Source of the DNA: an uncultured Clostridia bacterium
Lineage (GTDB): Bacteria; Bacillota; Clostridia; UBA1381
Direction: 5' to 3'
Length of the DNA stretch: 64,000 bases
Assembly (NCBI GenBank): GCA_934489015.1
Contig: CAKSSN010000014.1
Coordinates: 7,894-71,893, forward strand
The stretch's first letter is position 1. Every line of letters starts with the position of its first letter. Below are positions 32,916 through 42,556 of the stretch, piece by piece. The notes under the pieces were generated by a model that was not told where the DNA came from, made no database searches, and saw only the letters and a program-made list of their open reading frames with translations. Both the position numbers and the translations under genes were made by a program.

Positions 32916-34811
32916 GTGGCGATTGTAAAAATGAAATCGGTTACGATAGCCGGGCCTATCGAGCGGTTTTACGCAATCCTTGACAAGTACATCTGCGATA
33001 AGCAGCTGCACCTTGAGGACGCAATGACTGTGCTTTCCAAAAAAGAAAAGCTTTATCGGTTCGATGATGCAAGCAATTATGACCCGATAATAAAGCGTAT
33101 CGAGGATATATACAGCCGTTCGGGTATGACGCTTAAGGCTATGCAGCAAACCGGTGAGATGGAAATGAGCCGCGAGGAAATGGAAAGCAGAATTTCCGAA
33201 ATAGAAGCGCTTGTTTCCGAGGATAACCAAAGACTTACAGAGCTTGAAAAAGAAAGAGAGCATTGCAGTGATATACTTAAGACAAACAACTATTTTTTAA
33301 ATCTCGAAATAGATATGTCGAAGCTTATGAACTTTAAGTTTATGGGTTATGCGTTCGGTCATATGCCAAAGAGCAGCTACAGAACGCTTAATACCTATCT
33401 GTCCGATCTTGACGTTATTTTTGTCAAAACGGATGAGGATGCGCAGTATGTATGGGGATTTTATTTCACGCCGTCAAAGGGCTCGGATAAAATTGATGAG
33501 ATATTCTCGTCACTGTATTTTGAAGCTATTGATATTCCGGCGGAATGCGGAGGATTTCCGAGTGAAGTAAAAGAGAAATACACTCAGAAGGCTGCGGAGC
33601 TTGACGGAGCAATTTCCGAGATGAGAGCGCGCGTTGCAAACGGTCTTGCGATTGACGCGGATGAGCTTGCGGAAATTTATTCACTTGCAAAGAAACGCAA
33701 AATGCTCAGCGATATAAGAAAAAAGGCTGTTCACAGCCGCGACTTCTTCTATCTTGTCGGCTGGATGCCCGACAGTGACGTTAAAAAGCTAAACCGTCAG
33801 CTTGAAAATAAAAAAGAGCCGATTATGTTTGTTGCAACCGATCCGGATAAGGGCTTTGAGATAAAGCCTCCGACGATGCTTAAAAATAATCCGGTGTTTA
33901 AGCCGTTTGAGATGTTTGTAAAAATGTACGGTCTGCCGGACTATACGGAAATTGATCCGACGCCGGTGCTTGCGCTTACGTATATCATATTCTTCGGAAT
34001 AATGTTCGGAGACGTCGGCCAGAGCGCGGTGTTTGCCATTGCGGGACTTCTGATTTACAAGATGAAGAAAATTTCACTTGCCGGAATACTCGGTATGGTT
34101 GGTCTGTCGGGTGTGTTCTTCGGATTTATTTACGGAAGTATTTTCGGAAACGAGGAAATACTCACGCCTATAGTGTCGCCTATGCACAGCATTAACGAAA
34201 TGCTGATAGTCACTATCGGAGTCGGAGTTGCGATAATAATTATAGGGCTTATTCTTAACATTATAAACTCATTTCGCGGCGGACGGCCGGGAGAGGCGAT
34301 ATTCGGTCATAACGGAATGGCGGGGCTTTTGTTCTATGTATCGCTTATAGCCTTTGCGCTTTCAAAGGTTACGGGTCTTTTCTCGCTTCCGGGCAAGGCA
34401 GTTGCGGCGGTTGTAATTATATCGGTGCTTTGTATGTATTTAAACGAGCCGCTCGGCAAGCTCATTGAGGGCAAAAAGAACTGGATGCCAAAAGACGGAA
34501 TGTTTTATGTTGAAAATCTGTTTGAGATGTTTGAGGTAATCCTCAGCTTCTTTACAAACACAATTTCGTTTTTGCGTGTCGGTGCGTTTGCAATAGTGCA
34601 CGTCGGCATGATGATGGTTGTTTCGGTTCTTGCAAAAGGCGGCGGAGTCGGCGGAATTATTGTCACCATTCTCGGAAATATACTTGTAATGGGTCTTGAG
34701 GGACTTATAGTAGGTATTCAGGTATTAAGACTTGAATATTACGAAATGTTCAGCCGCTATTTCAGCGGTCAGGGCAGAGAATTTATATCTGTTAATAAAA
34801 ATGTTGGCTGA
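32916..34811 (+). CDS. ntpI: V-type ATPase membrane subunit I (a-type)
   Basis: 631 residues from GTG 32916, with AGGGG eight bases upstream. The N-terminal half (to about 345) is cytoplasmic with coiled coil (GEMEMSREEMESRISEIEAL). The C-terminal half has seven or eight membrane helices: TYIIFFGIMFGDVGQSAVFA, LSGVFFGFIYGSIFGNEE, TISFLRVGAFAIVHVGMMMV (with the ion-path Arg) and the final RLEYYEMFSRYFSGQGREF. It forms the stator half-channels facing the K ring. Confidence 0.93.
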   Translation: MAIVKMKSVTIAGPIERFYAILDKYICDKQLHLEDAMTVLSKKEKLYRFDDASNYDPIIKRIEDIYSRSGMTLKAMQQTGEMEMSREEMESRISEIEALVSEDNQRLTELEKEREHCSDILKTNNYFLNLEIDMSKLMNFKFMGYAFGHMPKSSYRTLNTYLSDLDVIFVKTDEDAQYVWGFYFTPSKGSDKIDEIFSSLYFEAIDIPAECGGFPSEVKEKYTQKAAELDGAISEMRARVANGLAIDADELAEIYSLAKKRKMLSDIRKKAVHSRDFFYLVGWMPDSDVKKLNRQLENKKEPIMFVATDPDKGFEIKPPTMLKNNPVFKPFEMFVKMYGLPDYTEIDPTPVLALTYIIFFGIMFGDVGQSAVFAIAGLLIYKMKKISLAGILGMVGLSGVFFGFIYGSIFGNEEILTPIVSPMHSINEMLIVTIGVGVAIIIIGLILNIINSFRGGRPGEAIFGHNGMAGLLFYVSLIAFALSKVTGLFSLPGKAVAAVVIISVLCMYLNEPLGKLIEGKKNWMPKDGMFYVENLFEMFEVILSFFTNTISFLRVGAFAIVHVGMMMVVSVLAKGGGVGGIIVTILGNILVMGLEGLIVGIQVLRLEYYEMFSRYFSGQGREFISVNKNVG

Positions 34812-34843
34812 TAAAGGCCGGATATGTTTAGGAGGAATTTAAA

Positions 34844-35263
34844 ATGATGTTAAAGGTATTGTGTGTATTGGTTATGCTTAGTATTGCTGTTCCGTTTATA
34901 TGGTTTTATGCAACAGGAAAGAAAAATTCAAAGCAGTGCTTGCTTATGAATATCATAAGCTTTGCAAGCTTCCTTTCACTTGCGCTTATTAATATAATCG
35001 GCGGCGGAATTGTTGCTTACGCAGCAGGCGACGCGGCAGACGCCGTTTCGGTAGGTCTCGGTCTTAAATATATAGGCGCTGCTCTTTCAACAGGTCTTTC
35101 GGGCATAGGCGGCGGTATCGCCGTTGCAAGCGCAGCAAGCGCAGCTATCGGCGCTATGAGCGAAAATGAGAAGATTATGGGTAAAACGCTTATCTTCGTT
35201 GCTCTTGCGGAAGGTATTGCTCTTTACGGTCTGGTTATTTCAATCCTTATCATTAACGGCTGA
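34844..35263 (+). CDS. ntpK: V-type ATPase ring subunit K (proteolipid)
   Basis: 139 residues with an extra N-terminal membrane helix (1-24), a second helix (35-60) and a final pair forming the ion-binding hairpin. Glu123 in the segment FVALAEGIALYGL is the carrier residue. The Gly/Ala/Ser-rich GLSGIGGGIAVASAASA is the inner helix. It is shorter than the fused Enterococcus NtpK (about 156 residues). Whether it moves sodium or protons cannot be decided by eye. TAGGAGG precedes the tandem ATG. Confidence 0.92.
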   Translation: MMLKVLCVLVMLSIAVPFIWFYATGKKNSKQCLLMNIISFASFLSLALINIIGGGIVAYAAGDAADAVSVGLGLKYIGAALSTGLSGIGGGIAVASAASAAIGAMSENEKIMGKTLIFVALAEGIALYGLVISILIING

Positions 35264-35310
35264 TATTATTTCGCAAGGATCGGAATTTACAAAAAGGAGT
35301 TAATGGTTAT

Positions 35311-35619
35311 ATGAAAATTTATCTTATAAGCGATAATATTGACACGCTTGTCGGTATGCGTCTTGCAGGTATTGAGGGGAGCGTTGCTCACGGCGCGGAG
35401 GAAACTCAGAGCGCCGTTAAAGAGGCGATTGAAAATTCCGAAATAGGTGTTTTACTTATTACGGAAAAGGCTGCCGCACAGATAAAGGATTATATCAGGG
35501 AGCTTAAAATTACGCTTCATACTCCGCTTATAACCGAAATTCCCGACAGGCACGGAAGCCGCGATATAGCAGGCAGTATTCAGAGCCTTGTTTCAGAATC
35601 TATTGGCTTGAAGCTGTAA
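35311..35619 (+). CDS. ntpG: V-type ATPase subunit F (rotor stalk)
   Basis: 102 residues with the compact Rossmann-like fold of the family: MKIYLISDNIDTLVGMRLAG, then GVLLITEKAAAQIKDYI and PLITEIPDRHGSRD. It sits with subunit D in the central shaft. AAAGGAG lies eleven bases before the ATG. Confidence 0.9.
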   Translation: MKIYLISDNIDTLVGMRLAGIEGSVAHGAEETQSAVKEAIENSEIGVLLITEKAAAQIKDYIRELKITLHTPLITEIPDRHGSRDIAGSIQSLVSESIGLKL

Positions 35620-35648
35620 TAATAGCAACCCGAAAGGAATGATATAAA

Positions 35649-36248
35649 ATGGATAACGAATTTGAAGAGAAGCTGCGTTCCTTTAAGTCTGTTGTTTTAA
35701 GAGAGGCTAAGACTAAGGGCGAGAAAAAGCTTGATAAAACCAAGAAGAAAACAAACGACGCAATGGAAAAAAACGAAACCGAATATTTAAGCGAGGCTTA
35801 TGAAAAAATTCAGAGCAAAATCCGTTCGATAAGACGTGAGGATAACGAAAAGGTTTTGCAGGCTGATATTGAAGCGAGAAAAAAGCTTTTAAAAGCGCGT
35901 GAGGATATTGTAAATAAGGTTTTTGAAGAGGCAAGGGAAAAGCTTGTTGAGTTTAAAGCGTCGGGAGAATATTCCGATTGGCTCAAAAAAAAGATAGGAA
36001 CTGCCGCACAGGAGCTCGGAGAAGGTAAGCTTTCTGCAATTTTCTGCGAGGACGATAAGGCGGCAGCCGAAAAAATAGCGGACAGCTATCCCGAAATTAA
36101 GTTTGTTTATGAGAATACGGACGCAATCGGCGGTGTACGCGTATATAATGAGGACAAGAAAACAGCCGTTGATTACAGGTTTTCGGAAATGCTCACTGCT
36201 CAAAGAGCTGAATTTTTGCGCATGGGCGGTTTGTCTATCAATGAATAA
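35649..36248 (+). CDS. ntpE: V-type ATPase subunit E (peripheral stalk)
   Basis: 199 residues. The N-terminal two thirds is charged coiled coil (EAKTKGEKKLDKTKKKT, EARKKLLKAREDIVNKVF), followed by a globular head (SAIFCEDDKAAAEKIADSYP, GGVRVYNEDKKTAVDYRFSE). It pairs with the first-gene product to form the stator stalk. AAAGGAA precedes the ATG. Confidence 0.9.
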   Translation: MDNEFEEKLRSFKSVVLREAKTKGEKKLDKTKKKTNDAMEKNETEYLSEAYEKIQSKIRSIRREDNEKVLQADIEARKKLLKAREDIVNKVFEEAREKLVEFKASGEYSDWLKKKIGTAAQELGEGKLSAIFCEDDKAAAEKIADSYPEIKFVYENTDAIGGVRVYNEDKKTAVDYRFSEMLTAQRAEFLRMGGLSINE

Positions 36249-36264
36249 AGAGGGGATATGACAT

Positions 36265-38022
36265 ATGGAAGAAACAAAAGGCTATATTTTTGGCATAAAC
36301 GGTCCTGTTGTTAAGGTTAAAGGAAGCGACAGCTTCGGTATGCAGGAGATGGTTTATGTCGGAGAAAGCCGTCTTATAGGCGAGGTTATAGGCGTTAAGG
36401 AGGACACAACGGTTGTTCAGGTTTATGAGGAAACAACCGGTCTTAAGGTGGGCGAGCCGGTTATCGGCTACGGACGTCCGCTTTCGGTAACTCTTGCGCC
36501 GGGTATTTTGTGCAATATTTTTGATGGTATTGAAAGACCGCTTAAGGAAATTCGCGAGGTTTCCGGCGTGTTCATTGAAAAGGGTCTTAAAATAAATGCG
36601 CTTGATGAAAATAAAAAGTGGAAGGTTACAATGCTTGCGTCTGTCGGTGACGAGGTTAGCGGCGGAAGCATAATAGCTGAGGTGCCGGAAACGGGACTTA
36701 TTACTCACAGAGTAATGGTTCCTCCGTATAACAGCGGCAAAATTGCTTGGGTTGCCGAAAACGGAGAGTATACAATAAATGATACGATTGCAAAGCTTGA
36801 TGACGGAACGGAATTGAAGCTTCGCCAGGAATGGCCGATTAAAACCGCAAGACCGTATTCTGTACGTCAGCCTATTTCAAAGCCGCTTGTTACCGGTCAG
36901 AGAGTTGTCGACGCAATGTTCCCGCTTGCAAAGGGCGGTGCGGCAGCTATTCCGGGCGGATTTGGTACCGGAAAAACAATGACTCAGCATCAGCTTGCAA
37001 AGTGGTGTGATGCTGATATAATCGTTTATATCGGCTGCGGAGAGCGCGGAAACGAAATGACGCAGGTTTTGAATGAGTTTTCAGAGCTTATCGACCCGAA
37101 ATCAAATAAGCCGCTGCTTGACAGAACAGTGCTTATAGCAAATACGTCAAATATGCCTGTTGCGGCTCGTGAGGCAAGTATTTACACAGGCGTTACGCTT
37201 GCGGAGTATTATAGGGATATGGGCTATCATGTAGCGCTTATGGCGGACTCGACATCAAGATGGGCGGAGGCGCTCCGTGAAATATCCGGACGACTTGAGG
37301 AAATGCCGGCGGAAGAGGGCTTCCCGGCTTACCTTGCTTCAAGACTTTCGCAGTTTTATGAAAGAGCCGGCTATGTAACGAATTTAAATGGCAGCGAGGG
37401 CTCTGTAAGCATTATAGGCGCTGTATCGCCGCAGGGCGGTGACTTTTCGGAGCCTGTTACGCAGAATACAAAGCGTTTTATCAGATGCTTCCTTGCGCTT
37501 GACAAGAGCCTTGCATATGCAAGACATTATCCGGCAATCGCATGGCTTGACAGCTATTCGGAATATATTCCCGACCTTGAAGAGTGGTTTAAGGAAAATG
37601 CAGCACCTGACTTCATAGATAAGAGAAATAAAATCATGGCAATTCTCCAGGAGGAGAGCAGCCTGATGGAAATAGTTAAGCTTATCGGTGCGGATGTGCT
37701 TCCCGACAGCCAGAAGGCTACCTTAGAGGTTGCCAGAATAATCAGACTCGGATTTTTGCAGCAGAACGCATTTCATCCTGAAGACACATATGTTCCGCTT
37801 GAAAAGCAGAATAAGATGATGGATATTATACTTAAGTTTGACGAAAGAATGAAAGAGCTTGTCGAAAAGGGAATAGTTCTCTCAAGCGTTTCAAAAACAG
37901 GTATAGCAGATGAAATTGTCCGCGTTAAGTACACCATTGCAAATAACGATCTCGGTCAGTTTGCAAAGCTTTCAAGAAAAATCGATGATGTGTTTGACGG
38001 CTTGATAGAGAGCAATTCATAA
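36265..38022 (+). CDS. ntpA: V-type ATPase catalytic subunit A
   Basis: 585 residues, standard length. Walker A GGFGTGKT at 231-238; MADSTSRWAEALREISGRLE with Walker B; the catalytic Glu region IYIGCGERGNEM; the non-homologous insert of A subunits is present (about 110-200). It hydrolyses or makes ATP in the A3B3 head. GAGGGGA precedes the ATG, 16 bases after the subunit E stop. Confidence 0.97.
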   Translation: MEETKGYIFGINGPVVKVKGSDSFGMQEMVYVGESRLIGEVIGVKEDTTVVQVYEETTGLKVGEPVIGYGRPLSVTLAPGILCNIFDGIERPLKEIREVSGVFIEKGLKINALDENKKWKVTMLASVGDEVSGGSIIAEVPETGLITHRVMVPPYNSGKIAWVAENGEYTINDTIAKLDDGTELKLRQEWPIKTARPYSVRQPISKPLVTGQRVVDAMFPLAKGGAAAIPGGFGTGKTMTQHQLAKWCDADIIVYIGCGERGNEMTQVLNEFSELIDPKSNKPLLDRTVLIANTSNMPVAAREASIYTGVTLAEYYRDMGYHVALMADSTSRWAEALREISGRLEEMPAEEGFPAYLASRLSQFYERAGYVTNLNGSEGSVSIIGAVSPQGGDFSEPVTQNTKRFIRCFLALDKSLAYARHYPAIAWLDSYSEYIPDLEEWFKENAAPDFIDKRNKIMAILQEESSLMEIVKLIGADVLPDSQKATLEVARIIRLGFLQQNAFHPEDTYVPLEKQNKMMDIILKFDERMKELVEKGIVLSSVSKTGIADEIVRVKYTIANNDLGQFAKLSRKIDDVFDGLIESNS

Positions 38023-38084
38023 TCGCATTAATACGGCGGTTCTGATTTTTACAGAATACGCTGAAGAAGGGAATGAAAATACAA

Positions 38085-39473
38085 ATGGCAATAGAATATA
38101 TGGGTCTTAGCCGTATAGACGGACCTCTTGCGGTTATTGACGGTGTGAAGGGCGCTTCCTATGAGGAAATGGTTACAGTAACGCTTGACGACGGCTCGAA
38201 AAGAATAGGGCGTATTATAGAGCTTTCGGGTGAAATGGCTGTTATACAGGTTTTTGAGGGTACAACAGGTCTTTCGCTTACAAATACAACAACAAAGCTT
38301 ATGGGCTATCCTATGCGTCTTTCTCTTTCAAAGGAAATGCTCGGAAGAACGCTTGACGGTATAGGCAGACCTATCGACGGACTCGGCGACTATTTTGCCG
38401 ATGAGGTGCGCGATGTAAACGGTCAGCCGATAAACCCCGTTTCGCGTGAATATCCGCAAAACTTTATACAAACAGGTATTTCATCAATAGATTGTCTGGC
38501 AACTCTTATTCGAGGTCAGAAGCTGCCGATTTTCTCCGGCGACGGTATGCCGCACGATCGTCTGGCAGTTCAGATAGCGCGTCAGGCAAAGGTTGTTGAT
38601 TCCGACGGCGACAGTGATAAGTTTGCCATAGTTTTTGCGGCAATGGGCGTAAAGCATGACGTTGCAAACTATTTCAGAAAATCGTTTGAGGAAAGCGGAG
38701 TTTTGGGTAAGGTTGTTATGTTTATGAACCTTTCAAACGATCCGGTTGTTGAACGTATAATAACTCCGAGATGTGCGCTTACGGCTGCGGAATATCTTGC
38801 ATTTAAGCATAATATGCACGTGCTTGTTATTCTTACCGATATGACAAGCTACGCGGAGGCGCTTCGTGAAATTTCATCTTCAAAGGGTGAAATTCCGTCA
38901 AGAAAGGGATTTCCGGGCTATCTGTATTCAGACCTTGCTTCGCTTTATGAGCGTGCAGGTATAGTAAAGGATGCGTCAGGCTCGGTTACGCAGGTGCCGA
39001 TTTTGACAATGCCTAACGATGATATAACCCATCCTATCCCTGACCTTACCGGTTATATAACGGAGGGACAGATAGTTCTCGGCAGAGAGCTTCATTTGAC
39101 GGATATTTATCCGCCTGTCAGCATTTTGCCGTCGCTTTCGCGTCTTATGAAGGACGGCATAGGAGAGGGCTTTACAAGAGAGGATCATCCAGCGCTTTCA
39201 AATCAGCTTTTTGCGGCATATTCAAAGGTTGAGGACGCAAAGAGTCTTGCTTCCGTAATAGGTGAGGATGAGCTTTCGGAAACCGATAAAAAGTATATCC
39301 GCTTCGGTAAGGAGTTTGAAAAGAGATTTCTTAAGCAGGGCGAGTATGAAAACAGAAGCATTGAGGATACGCTTAATCTTGGCTGGCAGCTTCTCGGTAT
39401 GCTTCCGAGAACGGAGCTTGACCGTGTATCAGACGATATTCTCGATAAATATTACAAGCCGTCAGAGGAATAA
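38085..39473 (+). CDS. ntpB: V-type ATPase subunit B
   Basis: 462 residues from ATG 38085; an ATG at 38073 touches the AAGGGA site, so the later one is preferred and fits homologues (MAIEYMGLSRIDGPLAVIDG). Non-catalytic subunit: SGDGMPHDRLAVQIARQA replaces a true Walker A, and ILTDMTSYAEALREISSS and IPDLTGYITEGQIVLGRELH follow. It alternates with A in the hexamer. Confidence 0.96.
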   Translation: MAIEYMGLSRIDGPLAVIDGVKGASYEEMVTVTLDDGSKRIGRIIELSGEMAVIQVFEGTTGLSLTNTTTKLMGYPMRLSLSKEMLGRTLDGIGRPIDGLGDYFADEVRDVNGQPINPVSREYPQNFIQTGISSIDCLATLIRGQKLPIFSGDGMPHDRLAVQIARQAKVVDSDGDSDKFAIVFAAMGVKHDVANYFRKSFEESGVLGKVVMFMNLSNDPVVERIITPRCALTAAEYLAFKHNMHVLVILTDMTSYAEALREISSSKGEIPSRKGFPGYLYSDLASLYERAGIVKDASGSVTQVPILTMPNDDITHPIPDLTGYITEGQIVLGRELHLTDIYPPVSILPSLSRLMKDGIGEGFTREDHPALSNQLFAAYSKVEDAKSLASVIGEDELSETDKKYIRFGKEFEKRFLKQGEYENRSIEDTLNLGWQLLGMLPRTELDRVSDDILDKYYKPSEE

Positions 39474-39512
39474 TTTCTCTTCGGAAATATATATTTTATT
39501 AGGAGGATATGT

Positions 39513-40133
39513 ATGGCTAAAACTATGACGCCGACAAAGGGTAATCTTATGGCGGCAAAAAATACATTGCGGCTTTCAAAGCAGGGCTATGAAATGCTGG
39601 ACAAAAAGAGAAATATCCTCATTCGTGAAATGATGCAGCTTATTGAAAAGGCAAAGGATGTTGAAGCGAGGATAGAGAAAACCTTTGCGGAAGCATATCA
39701 TGCTCTTGAAAGCGCAAATATCATGATGGGCGTAAGCACGGTTAATGATATTGCGCATACTGCGATTATAGATGACGGCGTTTCAATAACCTTGAGGAGC
39801 GTAATGGGCGTTGAGCTTCCGGTAGTTAAAAACTCAACGGATAAGGATCGCCCTATGTACAGCTTTTATGCAACAACGAGCGCTCTTGATGAGGCGGCTA
39901 TGAAGTTCAGCGAGGTTAAAGCGCTTTCGATTGAGCTTGTTGAAACCGAAAACTCGGTTTACCGCCTTGCGATGAATATAAAGAAAACGCAGAAAAGAGC
40001 AAACGCCCTTGAAAACATAACAATACCGCTGTATGAAAAAATCACTCATGATATTACAACCGCGCTTGAGGAAAAGGAGCGCGAGGAGCATACAAGGCTG
40101 AAAATGATAAAAAGACAAAAGGAAAAGCAGTAA
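39513..40133 (+). CDS. ntpD: V-type ATPase subunit D (rotor shaft)
   Basis: 206 residues: two long helices typical of the shaft, from PTKGNLMAAKNTLRLSKQGY and EMLDKKRNILIREMM to the C-terminal KKTQKRANALENITIPLYEK. It is the last gene of the operon. AGGAGG precedes the ATG, and a terminator follows at once. Confidence 0.93.
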   Translation: MAKTMTPTKGNLMAAKNTLRLSKQGYEMLDKKRNILIREMMQLIEKAKDVEARIEKTFAEAYHALESANIMMGVSTVNDIAHTAIIDDGVSITLRSVMGVELPVVKNSTDKDRPMYSFYATTSALDEAAMKFSEVKALSIELVETENSVYRLAMNIKKTQKRANALENITIPLYEKITHDITTALEEKEREEHTRLKMIKRQKEKQ

Positions 40134-40145
40134 AAAATATTGCTT

Positions 40146-40184
40146 AAAAATCCATGTAAGATTTATATTCTTGCATGGATTTTT
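40146..40184 (+). terminator. V-ATPase operon terminator
   Basis: An 11-bp stem (AAAAATCCATG with CATGGATTTTT) ending in five T. Confidence 0.8.
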
Positions 40185-40205
40185 AAATAAGGGTTTAAAC
40201 CGATT

Positions 40206-40490
40206 TAGGCTCTCACGCCTAAGAAAGTGCTTTTGATTGCTTTGTCAGAGATTACGGATAATTTCAGGATTTGGGAAACGATATACTATCACTCAATGCC
40301 GTCATACGAAAGCATTATAGAATGGTATAAGGGTACGGGACTCAGACCGTATTTGTAGCAGTTATACGCCGATGAGCAGAAAGAATATTTGAATGATTTT
40401 ATGCAATGTCTTAAAGATACGAATTCTGTGCAGAAAAACAGAGAAATAATATTTAAGTTTCCAAGACTGTTTTTTGTTGCGCAAAAATAG
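40206..40490 (+). pseudogene. C-terminal remnant of a trans-aconitate methyltransferase-like gene
   Basis: In the frame of 40269, the sequence reads IWETIYYHSMPSYESIIEWY, KGTGLRPYL, a TAG stop at 40356-40358, QLYADEQKEYLNDF and KFPRLFFVAQK, ending at TAG 40488-40490. This matches the C-terminal part of Tam (SAM-dependent trans-aconitate 2-methyltransferase). The SAM-binding N-terminal domain is absent, replaced by a small palindrome TTAGGC-TCTCAC-GCCTAA at 40206-40223. It is a non-functional fragment, perhaps truncated by the insertion of the adjacent inverted-repeat element. Confidence 0.65.
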
Positions 40491-40491
40491 G

Positions 40492-40770
40492 TTAGGCATG
40501 AGAGCGTTGAACTCATGCGGTTTTCGGAAAAATAATTTCCATAATACTGCGTTAAAATGCTCGTCAATACGATAGTATTAACTGCGCTTTTGCCTTGTCT
40601 TACGAAAATTCTTTTTTCTGAAAACTTTTACAACTTTGCGTTTAGGAAAATTTTTTGGATTTTTGCTGCGGAGGATGCAGCAAGGCTCGCGCCTTGTAAA
40701 GACGACAAAGTAAAAAGACTAAAATTTAACAAATGCAAAGCGCATGGGGTTCGACTCCCTCATGCCTAAG
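40492..40770 (+). other. 279-bp inverted-repeat element with tRNA-like 3' end, unassigned
   Basis: No protein frame is credible here. The ends TTAGGCATGAG and CTCATGCCTAA form a perfect 11-bp inverted repeat. Just before the right end comes GGGGTTCGACTCCC, the pattern of a tRNA T-arm. Inner hairpins include GCTGC/GCAGC and AAGGC/GCCTT, both near 40670-40700. It could be a structured RNA with paired ends, or a miniature inverted-repeat element. It does not show the 5' signature of tmRNA and no anticodon arm is evident. Confidence 0.4.
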
Positions 40771-40809
40771 CTCCGAAAAAAACTTAAATAAGGGTTTTAT
40801 TCGGAGCTT
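40768..40809. terminator. Hairpin terminator
   Basis: AAGCTCCGAA and TTCGGAGCTT arms around an A+T-rich loop. It may end transcripts from the inverted-repeat element (plus) or the DUF2207 gene (minus, stop at 40845). Confidence 0.6.
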
Positions 40810-40844
40810 ATATTTTGGTTTTGCAGCTGATTTAAATATGAGTT

Positions 40845-42518
40845 TTATCTTGATCCTCCGCCGCTGCCGCCGCCGGAGAAGCCGCCTCCGCCGCCGATTG
40901 ACGCCGAGCCACCAAGACCTTCAGTGCGCTCTGCCTGAAGTGCGCTTTGTGCCGAAGAATGCATACTGTGGTAGTAGCTGTTTGCGATTATTACATTTCT
41001 TGTGTAGTAATCTTCAAATTCCGGCAGCCTGTCGGGGTATACCTTTTCAAGCTGCTTTATAACCTTGTCTGCTATGCCGAAAAGCGTAGCGTAAACCATA
41101 TAGTCCTGCCATATAATTGTTTCGTTTATGCTTCTTTCGGATATAAGCGAAAATTCTTCAAGATATTTTTTAAGTCCGACAACCTCGGAAAGCTCTCTTT
41201 TTCCGGTTTCGCTCAGGCTTGATATGCTGTTTCCGCCTCTTCCCGAAAAGCCGCCTTTTGCTGTAAATGCAGCTTCTCCGGCAGACTTTGCTCCCGAAAT
41301 ATAGTTAGTGATAAGCTTAGGATTTGCGTAAGCGTATTTTTCAAGCTCCTTTTCCTGCAAAATTCCGTCGCTGCCTGCCGCGCTTATAAGAATATTGTAA
41401 AGCCGCTTTTCAATATCAGTATCGGGCTCATGCACAAGCTTTAGGTCAACGCTTTGACGTACTTTTCCGAAAGCGCCTATATGCTCCTGAGTAATCGGTT
41501 CGAGCGAGCCCTTATTTATCATGGATAAAATAACCGCGCCCATAATAAGACTTTCTTCACGGGCTATATTAAAGTTTTGGGCAAGATAGTGCGAAATCTC
41601 AATGTTTCCGCCGTTCGGAGTGTCGCGGAAATAATTTGCATCCTGCACAAATTTCTTTATTTCCTTGCGCCTTTTAAGTATTTTCATAATGATTAAAACA
41701 AAAAGCGCGAAAAATCCAAAAATAACAATCAACCCTATAATTGTTTCGAGCAGTCCGGCTTCTTCATCATAATAGTCGTAATCGCTGTCATCATAGCCGT
41801 AATCACTACCCTCAAAGGCGGTATCCTTAACATCCTCAAAGGATGAGTCAAGCTCTGTTTTCGGCGCGATTATGCCTTTATTAAGGCTGAACATTACAAT
41901 CACGCAGTTGCCGCCTTCGAGCGCGGAATTTGTATAGGCAAAAATATGCCCGTCATTAAAATGAATTTCGCCGTCAAAACCGAAAGCCCATATTGCCGCG
42001 TTTGTTTCGTCAAGCGCCGTTCCGTTTTCAAGTGATATATCAACGGTCGCATTTGTCGGGAAGGTTGACATATCCGGATTTACAAGCATGAAGTTTGTTC
42101 CGTCATAATCGGTGTAGCCTTTAATAAAATCGGTTACAATATACTCGATTTTATAGCTCTTTTCGCCGTAATCCGAAATTCCGAAGCACAGCTCAACGCC
42201 GCCGTTCGTTTCGTTTATTCCGCATTTTCTGCTCTTTTCATCAAAATCCGCGTCAATATTCCAGCTGTCGAGCGTTTGATATTCACCCTTTTCGTCCGAT
42301 ACCTTTAAATCGGAAATTTCTATATCTCCCGTTGCAATAGGTATGTAATTTTCCGTGCCGTCGTCAAATTCGCCTGTCCATTGCTGAATGACATATGCAC
42401 TTGCGTCGTCCCTTACGCTGACTGAAATATTTATATCAGATACGTTGTTTGCATATGCACATGGCGAAAGAGCAGCTAAAACAAATACCGACGCAAGCAG
42501 TTTTTTTATATGCTTCAT
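40845..42518 (-). CDS. DUF2207 membrane protein
   Basis: 557 residues. A signal peptide (1-23, ending YAN) is followed by an extracellular beta-rich domain (about 25-250) with the DUF2207 pattern ISVSVRDDASAYVIQQWTGE, then YKIEYIVTDFIKGYTDYDGT. An acidic Asp/Tyr-rich stretch leads into a membrane helix at about 265-285. A cytoplasmic helical part follows and a Gly/Ser-rich tail that ends in a GGGGGFSGGGSGGGS-type run. The family commonly sits with LemA, as here two genes away. The role is unknown; cell-envelope stress or surface assembly is often suggested. Confidence 0.85.
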   Translation of the reverse strand: MKHIKKLLASVFVLAALSPCAYANNVSDINISVSVRDDASAYVIQQWTGEFDDGTENYIPIATGDIEISDLKVSDEKGEYQTLDSWNIDADFDEKSRKCGINETNGGVELCFGISDYGEKSYKIEYIVTDFIKGYTDYDGTNFMLVNPDMSTFPTNATVDISLENGTALDETNAAIWAFGFDGEIHFNDGHIFAYTNSALEGGNCVIVMFSLNKGIIAPKTELDSSFEDVKDTAFEGSDYGYDDSDYDYYDEEAGLLETIIGLIVIFGFFALFVLIIMKILKRRKEIKKFVQDANYFRDTPNGGNIEISHYLAQNFNIAREESLIMGAVILSMINKGSLEPITQEHIGAFGKVRQSVDLKLVHEPDTDIEKRLYNILISAAGSDGILQEKELEKYAYANPKLITNYISGAKSAGEAAFTAKGGFSGRGGNSISSLSETGKRELSEVVGLKKYLEEFSLISERSINETIIWQDYMVYATLFGIADKVIKQLEKVYPDRLPEFEDYYTRNVIIANSYYHSMHSSAQSALQAERTEGLGGSASIGGGGGFSGGGSGGGSR

Positions 42519-42556
42519 ATAATTCTCCGTTTCTCCGCTTTAAAGCGGGTAAAATA

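Noticed and set aside
40492..40770. tmRNA (ssrA) as explanation of the paired-end element
   Set aside because: The 3' T-arm fits, but the 5' end lacks the GGUUUCGAC-type signature and no tag-peptide frame ending in Ala-Ala is visible. Kept only as unassigned.
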